Below the pieces are notes generated by a model. It was not told the DNA's origin, ran no database searches, and worked only from the letters and a program-made list of their open reading frames with translations. The position numbers and the translations under genes are program-made. From Deltaproteobacteria bacterium (GTDB taxonomy: Bacteria; Myxococcota_A; Polyangia; Nannocystales; Nannocystaceae), in assembly GCA_016709225.1 (NCBI GenBank), contig JADJEE010000001.1:2418001-2482000 (forward strand): 64,000 nt of DNA. Reading direction: 5' to 3'. Every line of letters starts with the position of its first letter. The first letter of the stretch is position 1. Positions 10,111-18,895 of this stretch are shown here, one piece after another.

Positions 10111-10233
10111 GGCGTGGTCGCAGTCTCGCACGAACCCGCGGCGGTCGACGTGGCGCTCGTGCGTTCGCGTGGGTGCGGCGGTACCGAGGCGGTGGCCGCC
10201 GACGCGCGGACGTTGCCGATGCCCGAACCGCGG

Positions 10234-10242
10234 TGCTAGCCT
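10234..10242 (+). promoter_or_regulatory. Extended -10 like element (TGCTAGCCT)
   Basis: TGCTAGCCT lies just nine bases before the GTG at 10252 in the 141-base divergent intergenic region. If it is the -10, transcription would begin at or almost at the start codon, giving a leaderless or near-leaderless message. No Shine-Dalgarno sequence is seen before this GTG, which fits. Confidence 0.35.
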
Positions 10243-10251
10243 TCCCCCCAC

Positions 10252-11292
10252 GTGGTGGACTCGTTGCGTGGCGCGGTCGTGTTCCGGATGGTGCTCGGCG
10301 TGGCGGCATCGTGCGCGCTGACGGCTTGTGACAGCCAGCACGGGACCACGCCGTCCGACGACGGCTGGCAGCTGGTCCAGCGTGACCTGCCGGGCGCGCT
10401 GCTCTCGGTGTGGGGCCGTGCCGACGACGACGTCTGGGCCGTGGGCGCGGACGCGCGCGATGGCAGCGGCCCGCTGGTGCTGCACTTCGACGGCGACGCC
10501 TGGACGCGGGTGTCGACCGGGCTCACGCAGGGCGATCTGTGGTGGGTGTTCGGCACCGGCGATGGCACGATCTACTTCGGTGGCAACGGCGGCGTGATCG
10601 TTCGGCACCGCGCCGACACCTACGAGGTCATGGACACCCCTGGCACGGGCACGGTGTACGGCATCTGGGGCGCAGGCCCGGATGACGTGTGGGCCGTCGG
10701 CGGTGACTCGGACGCCAGCGGTGGCTTCGCGTGGCGGCTGGTCGGCGACGGCTGGCAGGCCGAGGCCTCGCTGCCGGCCGACGTGCCCACCAACGCGGCG
10801 CTGTGGAAGGCCTACGGCACCGCCGCCAACGACGTGTGGCTGGTCGGCAGCAACGGCGTGTCGCTGCACTGGGACGGTGCCGCGCTGACGCCGGGCGACA
10901 CCGGCGTGGGCTCGTCGCTGTTCACCGTGCACGAGCACGGCGGGCTGTGGGCGGCGGTCGGCGGGCTCGCCAGCGGCATCATCGTCGAGTCCGACGACGG
11001 CACGAGCTGGCACGACGTGACGCCAACGCCCCCGCCGATGGGCCTCGCCGGTGTCACGCTCGGCGACGACGGCACCGGCGTCGCGGTTGGGTTCGAAGGA
11101 ACGGTCTACATCCGCCATCAAGGCATGTGGGTTGTCGAGGATCCCGGACTGCGCGTGCGTCAGAGCCTGCACGGTTCCTGGATCGATGAAAGTGGCGGAC
11201 TCTGGGTCGTCGGCGGGCAGACGCTGACGTCACCGCTGTCCGAGGGCGTGTTGTTGCACCGCGGCGCCGCGGTGCCCGAGGGAGGCATATAG
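10252..11292 (+). CDS. Beta-propeller lipoprotein (WxxGxxDVWAVG repeats)
   Basis: 346 residues with a lipoprotein signal (FRMVLGVAASCALTAC). Repeats of the type LLSVWGRADDDVWAVG, VYGIWGAGPDDVWAVGG and ALWKAYGTAANDVWLVG, each with an Asp-Val-Trp core, recur about every 45-50 residues; these are typical of abundant secreted myxobacterial propellers. First gene of a plus-strand operon: GGAGG near its end serves the next gene, which starts two bases after this stop. Function unknown. An internal ATG at 10288 would leave a signal without positive charge. Confidence 0.75.
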   Translation: MVDSLRGAVVFRMVLGVAASCALTACDSQHGTTPSDDGWQLVQRDLPGALLSVWGRADDDVWAVGADARDGSGPLVLHFDGDAWTRVSTGLTQGDLWWVFGTGDGTIYFGGNGGVIVRHRADTYEVMDTPGTGTVYGIWGAGPDDVWAVGGDSDASGGFAWRLVGDGWQAEASLPADVPTNAALWKAYGTAANDVWLVGSNGVSLHWDGAALTPGDTGVGSSLFTVHEHGGLWAAVGGLASGIIVESDDGTSWHDVTPTPPPMGLAGVTLGDDGTGVAVGFEGTVYIRHQGMWVVEDPGLRVRQSLHGSWIDESGGLWVVGGQTLTSPLSEGVLLHRGAAVPEGGI

Positions 11293-11294
11293 CG

Positions 11295-12476
11295 ATGCGA
11301 CGTGGCTTGATGCAGCAATGGGTGTGGTGCTTGGCGTGCGCAGCCGCGGCCGGCTGTGACGGCGGTGACGACGAAGACGTCGATCGCTCCTGTCGCAACC
11401 TCGCCTCGGGGGCGGCCTGCACCTGGCTCGGCATGGCCGAGGAGGGCTACAACGGCGACGGCGAGCACCGTCGCAAGACCTACGTGAACCAGCCCCAGGA
11501 CCTGCTGTTCCTCGACGACGGCACCGCGTGGTTCACCGACTTCAACAACTTCCTGGTCCGTCGCGTGCTCCCCGACGACAGCGTGGAGAGCATGGTCGGC
11601 TCGGTCGATCCGCTGTTCCCCGGCGACGGCCCGTTCGACGGCATCCGGCCCGAGGGTGCCGAGGGTCATGACTGGCTGCTCAACCACCCCACCAACCTGC
11701 TGCAGGAGAGCAACGGCAACGTGCTCGTGGTCGCGTGGCACAACCACAAGCTGCTCGAGGTCGACGCCGACACCGGCTACACCAAGGTCATGTGTGGCGG
11801 CGGAGCCGGCTTTGCCGGCGACGGCGGACCCGCGGCGATGGGCGCGTTGTTCCGCCAGGTCAACGACGCGACCTACGATCCGGCCGGCAACCTCTACCTC
11901 GTCGATCAGCAGAACGGACGCATCCGCCACATCGATCCGGCGGGTGTCATCGAGACCATCGCGGGCGACGGCATGATCGGCACCAGCGGCGACGGCGGCC
12001 CAGCTCTGATGGCGCAGTTCTCGTGGCAGCGCGGCTCGAACCCCAACCCCAGCGGTGGGATCCTCTTCCACGAGGGCAAGCTCTACATCACCGACACCGA
12101 CCAGCACACGATTCGCGTGATGGACCTGGCGGCCGGCACGATCGATCGCCTCGCCGGCACCGGCACCGCGGGGGACAGCGGCGACGGCGGGCCCGCGACC
12201 ATGGCCCAGCTCCGCAGCCCCCGCGATCTCGAGCTCGGCCCCGACGGCCAGCTCTACTTCGCGGACACCGACAACGGCAAGGTCCGCGCGATCGATCTGG
12301 TCAGCGGCACCATCCGCACGGTCGTCGGGACCGGTGAGCTCGGCCTCGACGAGGACGACGGCCGGCCTGCGACGCAGACCCGCCTGCGGCGTCCGTTCGG
12401 CATCGCCTTCGATCCCGAGGGCAACCTCTACGTGATGGACACGCTCAACTCGCGGATCGTGAAGGTGGCCAAGTGA
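11295..12476 (+). CDS. NHL-repeat lipoprotein
   Basis: 393 residues starting at ATG 11295, preceded by GGAGG at 11281-11285. The signal (MQQWVWCLACAAAAGC) ends in a lipid Cys. The body is a six-bladed NHL propeller with repeats such as TNLLQESNGNVLVVAWHNHK, ATYDPAGNLYLVDQQNGRIR, GQLYFADTDNGKVRAIDL and GIAFDPEGNLYVMDTLNSRI, alternating with the GDGGPA signature of secreted NHL proteins. These usually bind ligands or other surface proteins. The stop overlaps the next gene's GTG (GTGA). Confidence 0.82.
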   Translation: MRRGLMQQWVWCLACAAAAGCDGGDDEDVDRSCRNLASGAACTWLGMAEEGYNGDGEHRRKTYVNQPQDLLFLDDGTAWFTDFNNFLVRRVLPDDSVESMVGSVDPLFPGDGPFDGIRPEGAEGHDWLLNHPTNLLQESNGNVLVVAWHNHKLLEVDADTGYTKVMCGGGAGFAGDGGPAAMGALFRQVNDATYDPAGNLYLVDQQNGRIRHIDPAGVIETIAGDGMIGTSGDGGPALMAQFSWQRGSNPNPSGGILFHEGKLYITDTDQHTIRVMDLAAGTIDRLAGTGTAGDSGDGGPATMAQLRSPRDLELGPDGQLYFADTDNGKVRAIDLVSGTIRTVVGTGELGLDEDDGRPATQTRLRRPFGIAFDPEGNLYVMDTLNSRIVKVAK

Positions 12477-13771
12477 ACGCGATCAAGCCGACCCTGCTCC
12501 TGTCGCTCGCGCTCGGCGTCGTCGCCTGCGAAGAAGAGGCGAAGCACTGCAACCCCGACGTCGTGGGCGACATCTGCACCATCATCGGCAGCGGCGAGAA
12601 CGGCTACGACCGCGAGGCCGACTCCACGGTGTTGCCGGCGCTCGCGGCCAAGTTCGCGCTGCCGCAGGACACCTTGACCGCGCCCGACGGCAGCATCTAC
12701 GTGCTCGACTGGAACAACCACCGCCTGCGTCTGTTCGACCCCGACGCGCGCACGGTCGAGTGGGTCGCCGGTCGCGGCGAGCTGGGCGGCAGCCTCGACG
12801 ATCCCGCGAACGGTGACTTCAACCACCCCACCAACATCATCTTCGACCCGAGCGGCGATTCGATCGTGATGGCGGCGTGGCACAACAGCAAGATCCGCAT
12901 GATCGATCGCGCCACCGGTGCCGTGACCGACGCCTGTGGCGACGGCAAGCGGGCCTACTTCGGCGACGACGGCCCGGCCAGCACGGCCTCGCTCGACCTG
13001 CCGGCTTCGATCGCCTACGACCCCGAGGGCAACCTCGTGATCATGGATCAGGCCAACCAAGTGCTGCGCGCGGTCGACCACGCCGGCAACATCTCGAAGC
13101 TCGCCGGGCGCTGCATCATCGACGCGCCCGCGCCCGGCGGCCCCGGGCCCTGCCCCGACGGCGAGGAGCCGGTCGAGTGCCCCGGCGGCGACAACGGACC
13201 CTCGGGCAAGTACACCTGCGGCGATCCGATGATGTACTGCGGCAAGCCGTGCACGCCGGGCTACTCGGGCGACGACATCCCCGCCAGCGAGCTGCGGATG
13301 TCGCAGCCGTTCGGGCAGTCGGCGTCGCCGGCGGGCCGCATCGTGTTCTCGCCCACGGGTGAGCTCTACTTCGCCGACACCGGCAACCACCTCATCCGTC
13401 GCATCGACGCCGACGGCGTGGTGCACCGCGTCGCCGGGCAGCCGCCGAAGGACGGCGCGCCGCAGAGCGGCTACGCCGGCGATGGTGGTCCGGCGCTCGA
13501 CGCCAAGCTGTCGTTCCCGGTCGACCTCGCGTTCGGCGACGACGGCACGCTGTACTTCACCGACGTCCGCAACCACTGCGTGCGGGCGATCGATCCCAGC
13601 GGCACCATCGACACCGTGGTCGGCGTGTGCGGCGAGCACGGCTTCGAAGGCGATGGTGGTCCGGCCGGCGAGGCGCTGCTCAACCTGCCGTTCGGCATCG
13701 AGTACGCCGACGGTCGGCTGCTGGTCTCCGACACCGGCAACAACGTCATCCGACAGGTGCCGCTGCCGTGA
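12473..13771 (+). CDS. NHL-repeat lipoprotein with Cys-rich insertion
   Basis: 432 residues, paralogous to the gene upstream (shared DGSIYVLDWNNHRLRLFD, GDGGPALDAKLSFPVDLAF and VSDTGNNVIRQV blades) but with an insertion at about residues 220-262 carrying eight Cys (GPCPDGEEPVECPGG, then KYTCGDPMMYCGKPC), probably a disulfide-rich loop. The signal ends at LGVVAC. GTG start overlaps the previous stop, and its own stop overlaps the next GTG, so four lipoproteins form one coupled operon. Confidence 0.82.
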   Translation: MNAIKPTLLLSLALGVVACEEEAKHCNPDVVGDICTIIGSGENGYDREADSTVLPALAAKFALPQDTLTAPDGSIYVLDWNNHRLRLFDPDARTVEWVAGRGELGGSLDDPANGDFNHPTNIIFDPSGDSIVMAAWHNSKIRMIDRATGAVTDACGDGKRAYFGDDGPASTASLDLPASIAYDPEGNLVIMDQANQVLRAVDHAGNISKLAGRCIIDAPAPGGPGPCPDGEEPVECPGGDNGPSGKYTCGDPMMYCGKPCTPGYSGDDIPASELRMSQPFGQSASPAGRIVFSPTGELYFADTGNHLIRRIDADGVVHRVAGQPPKDGAPQSGYAGDGGPALDAKLSFPVDLAFGDDGTLYFTDVRNHCVRAIDPSGTIDTVVGVCGEHGFEGDGGPAGEALLNLPFGIEYADGRLLVSDTGNNVIRQVPLP

Positions 13772-14262
13772 CGCGAGGTGGTGGACGACCGCTCGCACTG
13801 GTCCTCGCCGCCCTGGCGGCGCTGGCCGGTGCGTGCGAGCCCGACCCGCATGCGCCGCCCGCCCCCGAGCCGCTGCTGCCCGAGGACTGGGCCGCGCGCT
13901 ACACCGAGGTACGGCCGTGCATGCCGAGCGGCGATCACGATCTCGACAACGTGCGGATCGTGGTCGACGACGCGGCGCTGGGGCCCTACCTCGATCGCGA
14001 CGCACCGTTCCCGGTCGGCGCGGTGGTGGTGAAGCCGCAGTACGACTTCGGCGACACCACCTGCAGCGGCGACATCGTGCGCTGGACGATCATGGTCAAG
14101 CGCGAGGCTGGCAGCGCGCCCGACCAGCTCGACTGGCACTGGCAGACCATCGATCCCGATCGCACCGTCGTCGACGAGGACCTGCCGCGGTGCATCGCGT
14201 GCCACACCGGCTGCGGCGTGCCGCCGGACGGCTACGACGGCACCTGCGCGATCCTGCCGTGA
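13768..14262 (+). CDS. Cytochrome P460-like lipoprotein with CxxCH heme site
   Basis: 164 residues. Lipoprotein signal LALVLAALAALAGAC, then a domain with YTEVRPCMPSGDHDLDNVRI, VGAVVVKPQY and VRWTIMVKRE that matches the cytochrome P460 fold (single-heme enzymes that oxidise hydroxylamine or detoxify NO). The heme site RCIACHTGCG is near the C-terminus, as in the family. Last gene of the propeller/NHL operon, coupled by GTGA. It is plausible, but inferred, that the NHL propellers dock or organise this redox protein at the cell surface. Confidence 0.72.
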   Translation: MTRGGGRPLALVLAALAALAGACEPDPHAPPAPEPLLPEDWAARYTEVRPCMPSGDHDLDNVRIVVDDAALGPYLDRDAPFPVGAVVVKPQYDFGDTTCSGDIVRWTIMVKREAGSAPDQLDWHWQTIDPDRTVVDEDLPRCIACHTGCGVPPDGYDGTCAILP

Positions 14263-14275
14263 GCGCCCGCCGCGG

Positions 14276-15382
14276 CTACCGCAGGTCGATCCGTCGCACG
14301 CGCGAGTTGGATTGGTCGGCGAGCAGCAGCCACGCGCCGTCGTCGTCGCGGGCGAGCGACACCCGCGCGAGGTAAGCGAAGCTCGCGTCGATGGCGGGGC
14401 CACCATCGCCGCCGCTGCCCTCGCGACCGTCGCCGGCGACGGTGGTGATGACGCCCGCGTCGTCGACCCGTCGGACGCGGAAGTTGCCGCGATCGGCGAC
14501 GAACAGCTGCCCGCTGTCGTCGTCGAACGCGACGCCGTAGGGCTGCGACAGCTGGGCCGCGCGGGCGGGGCCCTGGTCGCCGGCGAAGCCCTCGCCGTGG
14601 CCGCCCGCGACGGTGTCGATGGTGCCGTCCGGCGCGACCCGGCGCACCGCATGGTTGAAGGTATCGGCGATGTAGAGGTTGCCGGCGTCGTCGAGCGTGA
14701 GCGCGGTCGGCCACTGCAGCATCGCGGCCGTGGCGGGGCCACCGTCGCCGCCGTAGCCCTTCTCGCCGGTGCCCGCGACCGTGGTGACGTTGCCATCGGC
14801 GACGCGGCGCACGCGGTTGGCCAGCGAGTCGGACACGTAGATGCTGTCGTCGGGCGCGACCACGATGCCGTCCAGCTGGATGAAGGAGGCCGCGATCGCC
14901 GGACCGCCATCGCCTTCGTCGCCGACCACACCGACCTCGTCGGTGCCCGCGATCACCCGGAGCGTGTCGTCGTGCTCGAGCACGATCACCCGCGGGTCGT
15001 GGTACGAGACGAACACCACGCGGCCGTCGGCGAGGAAGTCGAAGTCGATGGGGTTCTCGAGTGGGGTCTCGAGCGGCGGCGCGGTCACGTCGGCGACCGC
15101 ATGGAAGCCGTTGCCGATGCGGGTGTGCAGCAGGCCGGCGTCGTCGATCACCCGCAGCCGATGGTTGTTGAAGTCCATCACCCAGGTGCGCGCGTCGGGG
15201 CCCACCCGCGCGGCGGACGGCAAGAACAGATCGCAGGCGGTGGCCTTGCGACCGTCGCCGTCGAAGCCCAGCTCACCGGTGCCCGCGACCGGACACACCG
15301 CGCCCGCGCGCGCGTTGCAGGGCGGCTCGGCCTCGCAGGCCGCGAGCAAGAGCGCGGCCGCCGGGATCACGCGCGCAATCAC
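14276..15382 (-). CDS. NHL-repeat lipoprotein (second operon)
   Basis: 368 residues from GTG at 15382, which overlaps the stop of the upstream gene. Signal RVIPAAALLLAAC. NHL blades with DARTWVMDFNNHRLRVID, DSIYVSDSLANRVRRV, GNLYIADTFNHAVRRVAP and QLFVADRGNFRVRRVDD, plus GDGGPA repeats. Closely related to the two NHL proteins of the facing operon; the two operons converge with only 13 bases between stops. Probably the outcome of local duplication and inversion (inference). Confidence 0.82.
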   Translation of the reverse strand: MIARVIPAAALLLAACEAEPPCNARAGAVCPVAGTGELGFDGDGRKATACDLFLPSAARVGPDARTWVMDFNNHRLRVIDDAGLLHTRIGNGFHAVADVTAPPLETPLENPIDFDFLADGRVVFVSYHDPRVIVLEHDDTLRVIAGTDEVGVVGDEGDGGPAIAASFIQLDGIVVAPDDSIYVSDSLANRVRRVADGNVTTVAGTGEKGYGGDGGPATAAMLQWPTALTLDDAGNLYIADTFNHAVRRVAPDGTIDTVAGGHGEGFAGDQGPARAAQLSQPYGVAFDDDSGQLFVADRGNFRVRRVDDAGVITTVAGDGREGSGGDGGPAIDASFAYLARVSLARDDDGAWLLLADQSNSRVRRIDLR

Positions 15383-15960
15383 GGCGCGTCCCCGTCGTCG
15401 ACCAGCGTCTTCCAGTCGAGCAGGTTCCACGAGTTCACGCCGTGGTTGTGGATGTGCACCTGCAGCTCGGTGCCCTCGGGCAGCTCTTCGTCGATCTCGA
15501 GGTCGCCGCGGAACATGCCGTAGGGTCCGGGGATCGCGGCTGTGGTGTGCCAGAGGATCTCGCCGTCGATGGCGACGCCGACGAAGCCTTCGCTGGGCAT
15601 CGGCGCCTGCAGCTCGTCGTGCCAGCCGCGGATGCCGAGCACGTCGCCGACCCGCAGCACCGACGCGCTCGGCTGGGCGACGGTGGCGTAGTCGCACAGG
15701 CCGGTCTTGATCTCGAACGACAGCCCCAGCTGTTCGATGCCGACCCCGGTGGGGTCGCAGGTCACATCGGCGGGGCGCATGGCCGCGAAGGCATCCTGCG
15801 CGGGATCTTCGACCCGTCGCCAGCCCCCGAACGGCGCCACCAGCCGCGGCTCGGCTGGCGGCGGGGTCGGCTCGGCCGGACACGCGGCGGCCAGCCATGC
15901 CACTGCCACCAGCTCCACGCCCGCCACCGGGTGCCGCCATCGTCCCAGCCCTGCCACCAC
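15379..15960 (-). CDS. Secreted lipoprotein of unknown function, partner of NHL protein
   Basis: 193 residues from GTG at 15960; in-frame TTG codons just upstream are alternatives. Signal VAGVELVAVAWLAAAC. The domain (SFEIKTGLCDYATVAQPSAS, LGIRGWHDELQAPMPSEG, ELQVHIHNHGVNSWNLLDWK) holds two Cys and conserved-looking His/Trp residues and reminds one of copper- or heme-binding secreted domains, but has no CxxCH. By position it corresponds to the P460-like gene paired with NHL genes in the facing operon. Coupled to the NHL gene by a GTGA overlap. Confidence 0.65.
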   Translation of the reverse strand: MVAGLGRWRHPVAGVELVAVAWLAAACPAEPTPPPAEPRLVAPFGGWRRVEDPAQDAFAAMRPADVTCDPTGVGIEQLGLSFEIKTGLCDYATVAQPSASVLRVGDVLGIRGWHDELQAPMPSEGFVGVAIDGEILWHTTAAIPGPYGMFRGDLEIDEELPEGTELQVHIHNHGVNSWNLLDWKTLVDDGDAP

Positions 15961-16129
15961 TTCTCGAAGCAAGCATAGCGTCGAACCCTCGGCGCGTGCG
16001 AGGTCCGGGGAACGCGTGCGAGCCCGAGAGCGCGCTCGCGACGACGGGCGCGGCCCCCACCATCGTGCGCGAGGCCGGAGCAGCGGGCGAGGACCAAGGG
16101 GGGCGCGCCCGTCGTATGCTGGGCGCGGC

Positions 16130-18895
16130 TTGCCCCGCTCGGACACACGCCTGCTCGCCGCCGTGGTGTGCTCGGGCTTCGCTGCGCTCGGCTACGAGAT
16201 CGTGTGGACGCGGCTGCTGACGCCGATGCTCGGCAGCGAGACCTTGGGCGTGCTCGCCACCTTGGCGGGCTTCTTCGGCGGCATGGCCGTGGGCGCGCTC
16301 GCGCTGCACCGACGCGCGGCCATCGGCGCCGATCCGCTGGGGCTGTTCGTGCGGCTCGAGCTGGCCGCGGCCGCGTTCGCGATCGTGAGCCCGTACCTGC
16401 TGCACGCCCTGGGCGAAGCGATCCCGCGGTGGATGGGCCCGCACGCCGGTGATCAGGGCAACCCTGGTGTGCTCGCGGCCGCGATCGCGATCGCTGCGCT
16501 CACGATGATGCCCGGCACGCTGTGCCTCGGCGCGACGTTGGCGTGCGTGACCGAGGCCCGTCGTCGCGCGTGCGTCGGCGACGACGATGGCCGCGGCGTC
16601 GCGCGGCTGTACGGGGCCAACACGGCAGGCGCGGTGCTCGGCGCGCTGCTCGGCGTGCACGTGGTGGTGCCGACCCTGGGCCTGGGCGGCGGTGCGATCG
16701 CGCTGGCCTGTGCGGGCGCGGGCGCGGCCGCGCTGGCGCGCAGCTGGGGTCGTCAGCAGCCGGCCGCCCGCGCGCCGCCGAAGCACGACGAGGCCCCAGC
16801 GATTTCGGCCGAGCGCGACCCCGATCCCGATGCCCGCGAGCCGCTCCCGCTGCTGGTGCTGGTGTTCGGTGCCGGCATGGTCGGCGTGGGCCTCGAGGTC
16901 ATCGGCACGCTGGTGCTGTCGCAGCTGTTCGAGAACACCATCTACACCTTCGCGAACGTGCTCGCGGTGTTCCTCGCCGGCACCGCGATCGGAGCCTGGG
17001 CGTGGGGCGCCCGCGGCCCCGCGCTCGCCCACGGACGGCCGGCGACCGCGGCCGCGGTGCTGCTGCTGGCGCTGGCGCTGTCGACGGTGGTCGCCGCGAT
17101 CGCGCTCGCGCAGGCCGATGCGATCGTGCAACAGCTCGCCCCCGACGGATCGAGCGCGTCGCGACACCAGCTGGCAGAGCTGACCGCGGCGGGCTGCGTG
17201 TTCGGGGTGCCGACCGTGTTGATGGGCGCGCTGTTCAGCCACACGATGGGCCTGGTCGCGCCCTCGGGGCTCGGTCGCGCCTATGCGCTCAACACCGTCG
17301 GCGGTGCGATCGCACCGTTCGTGTTCGGGGTCTGGGCGCCGATCAGCCTCGGCTATCGCGACGCGTTCTACCTGGTGGTCTACGCCTACCTGCTGGTGTT
17401 CGGCGTGTTCACGTGGTTCCGCCGCTTCCGCCCGCTGCAGCAGATCGGCGCGATCGTGGTGGTGGTGGCCGCGACCGCGCTGGGCCCGAGCTCGATGGTG
17501 TTCGTCGCCCCGGACGAGGGCTGGCGCGTGATCTCGCAGCGCGAGAGCGCGATGGGCCTGGTGGTGGTGAGCGAGCGCATCGAGCCCGAGCGCAGCGACG
17601 CCAAGCGCAGTGGCGCCACGCCGCTGCGCCGGCTGCAGATCGGCAAGCACTTCCGCATGGGTGGCGCGCTGTCGTTCGGCGAGCGCCGCATGGGCCAGCT
17701 GCCGCTGCTGCTCGCGCCGCAGGCCAAGACGGCGCTGTTCCTGGGCCTCGGCACCGGCGCGACGCTGGGTGCGGTGCGCAGCTTCGATGGGCTCGAGCGC
17801 ATCGATGCCGTCGAGCTGTCGCCGGCCGTGCTCGATGCGCTGCCGAGCTTCGCGAGCACCAACGCCGACGTCACGAACGACCCACGCGTGCACCTGGTGG
17901 CCGCCGACGCGCGCCGATTCGTCGCCGCCAGCCCCGAGCGCTGGGACGTCATCGTCGCCGACCTCTTCCACCCCGGCATCGACGGCGCCGGCAGCCTCTA
18001 CGCCCGCGAGCACTTCGAGCACGTGCGCGAGCACCTGCGCGAAGGTGGCCTGTTCGCGCAGTGGCTGCCGCTGCACCAGCTCGACCTGCGCACGCTGCCG
18101 ATCGTCGCGTGCACGTTCCAGGCGGTGTTCCCCGACGCGCACGCGTTCCTCGGCATCTACAACGTGCGTACGCCTGCGCTCGCGCTGGTCGCTCGCAGCG
18201 GCGGCGAGCCGCTGCGCATCGAGGTCGACGCGCTCGCGGCGAAGCTCCGCGCGCCGGTCTACGCCGAGCTGCTGATGCAGGACCCGCGCGATCTGCTGGC
18301 CTCGCACCTGCTGGGCCCCGCGGGACTGCGGGAGTTGTGCGGCGACGCGCCGCTCAACACCGATCTGTGGCCGCGCATCACTCTGCTGGCCCCCGAGGTC
18401 GCGTACGAGGGCATGGGCACCCACGCCCGCGAGAACCTCGCGCGCGTGCTCGAGCTGCGCGAGCCGTTGGCGCCCGAGCTGGTGATCGCCAGCGACGATC
18501 GGCGCGCCGCCGTGCTCGCCGACATCGACCGCTTCGGCGACGCGCTGGCGGCGTACCTGCGCGGTGAGTCCCTGCGCGCCGATGCCGAGGACGAGCACGA
18601 GGCCGCCGGCCGCAGCGGCGCGCCGCCCTTCCCGGCCGACGCGATCGCGGCGTGGCGCGAGGCCTTCGCGGCTGCGCCCGAGTTCACCGCCGCGCGCGGC
18701 ATGTTGGTCGAGGCCGCGCGTCGCGACCCTGCGATCGCGGAGCAGGTGCTGCCCGAGCTGCTCGCGGCGCTGCCCGACGACCAGCGGCTCTGGCAGCTGT
18801 GGCTCGCGCACCTGCGTGCCAGCGGTGACACGGCGCGCTTCGAGGCCGCGCTGGCCGAGGCCAAGGCGCGCTTCGAACCGCAGGCGGGGCCGTGA
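16130..18895 (+). CDS. Membrane transporter-like / spermidine synthase-like fusion
   Basis: 921 residues from TTG at 16130; no ATG or GTG fits better in frame. The N-terminal ~390 residues hold many membrane helices (LLAAVVCSGFAALGYEIVWT, LATLAGFFGGMAVGALAL, TLVLSQLFENTIYTFANVLA). Then a Rossmann methyltransferase-fold domain similar to spermidine synthase: LFLGLGTGATLGAVRSF, DAVELSPAVLDAL, WDVIVADLFHPGIDGAGS. The last ~200 residues are helical and Ala-rich. Known as fused MFS/spermidine-synthase proteins; whether they make polyamines is unproven. A TATGCT box at 16115-16120 sits ten bases before the start. Coupled (GTGA) to the hydrolase downstream. Confidence 0.8.
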   Translation: MPRSDTRLLAAVVCSGFAALGYEIVWTRLLTPMLGSETLGVLATLAGFFGGMAVGALALHRRAAIGADPLGLFVRLELAAAAFAIVSPYLLHALGEAIPRWMGPHAGDQGNPGVLAAAIAIAALTMMPGTLCLGATLACVTEARRRACVGDDDGRGVARLYGANTAGAVLGALLGVHVVVPTLGLGGGAIALACAGAGAAALARSWGRQQPAARAPPKHDEAPAISAERDPDPDAREPLPLLVLVFGAGMVGVGLEVIGTLVLSQLFENTIYTFANVLAVFLAGTAIGAWAWGARGPALAHGRPATAAAVLLLALALSTVVAAIALAQADAIVQQLAPDGSSASRHQLAELTAAGCVFGVPTVLMGALFSHTMGLVAPSGLGRAYALNTVGGAIAPFVFGVWAPISLGYRDAFYLVVYAYLLVFGVFTWFRRFRPLQQIGAIVVVVAATALGPSSMVFVAPDEGWRVISQRESAMGLVVVSERIEPERSDAKRSGATPLRRLQIGKHFRMGGALSFGERRMGQLPLLLAPQAKTALFLGLGTGATLGAVRSFDGLERIDAVELSPAVLDALPSFASTNADVTNDPRVHLVAADARRFVAASPERWDVIVADLFHPGIDGAGSLYAREHFEHVREHLREGGLFAQWLPLHQLDLRTLPIVACTFQAVFPDAHAFLGIYNVRTPALALVARSGGEPLRIEVDALAAKLRAPVYAELLMQDPRDLLASHLLGPAGLRELCGDAPLNTDLWPRITLLAPEVAYEGMGTHARENLARVLELREPLAPELVIASDDRRAAVLADIDRFGDALAAYLRGESLRADAEDEHEAAGRSGAPPFPADAIAAWREAFAAAPEFTAARGMLVEAARRDPAIAEQVLPELLAALPDDQRLWQLWLAHLRASGDTARFEAALAEAKARFEPQAGP

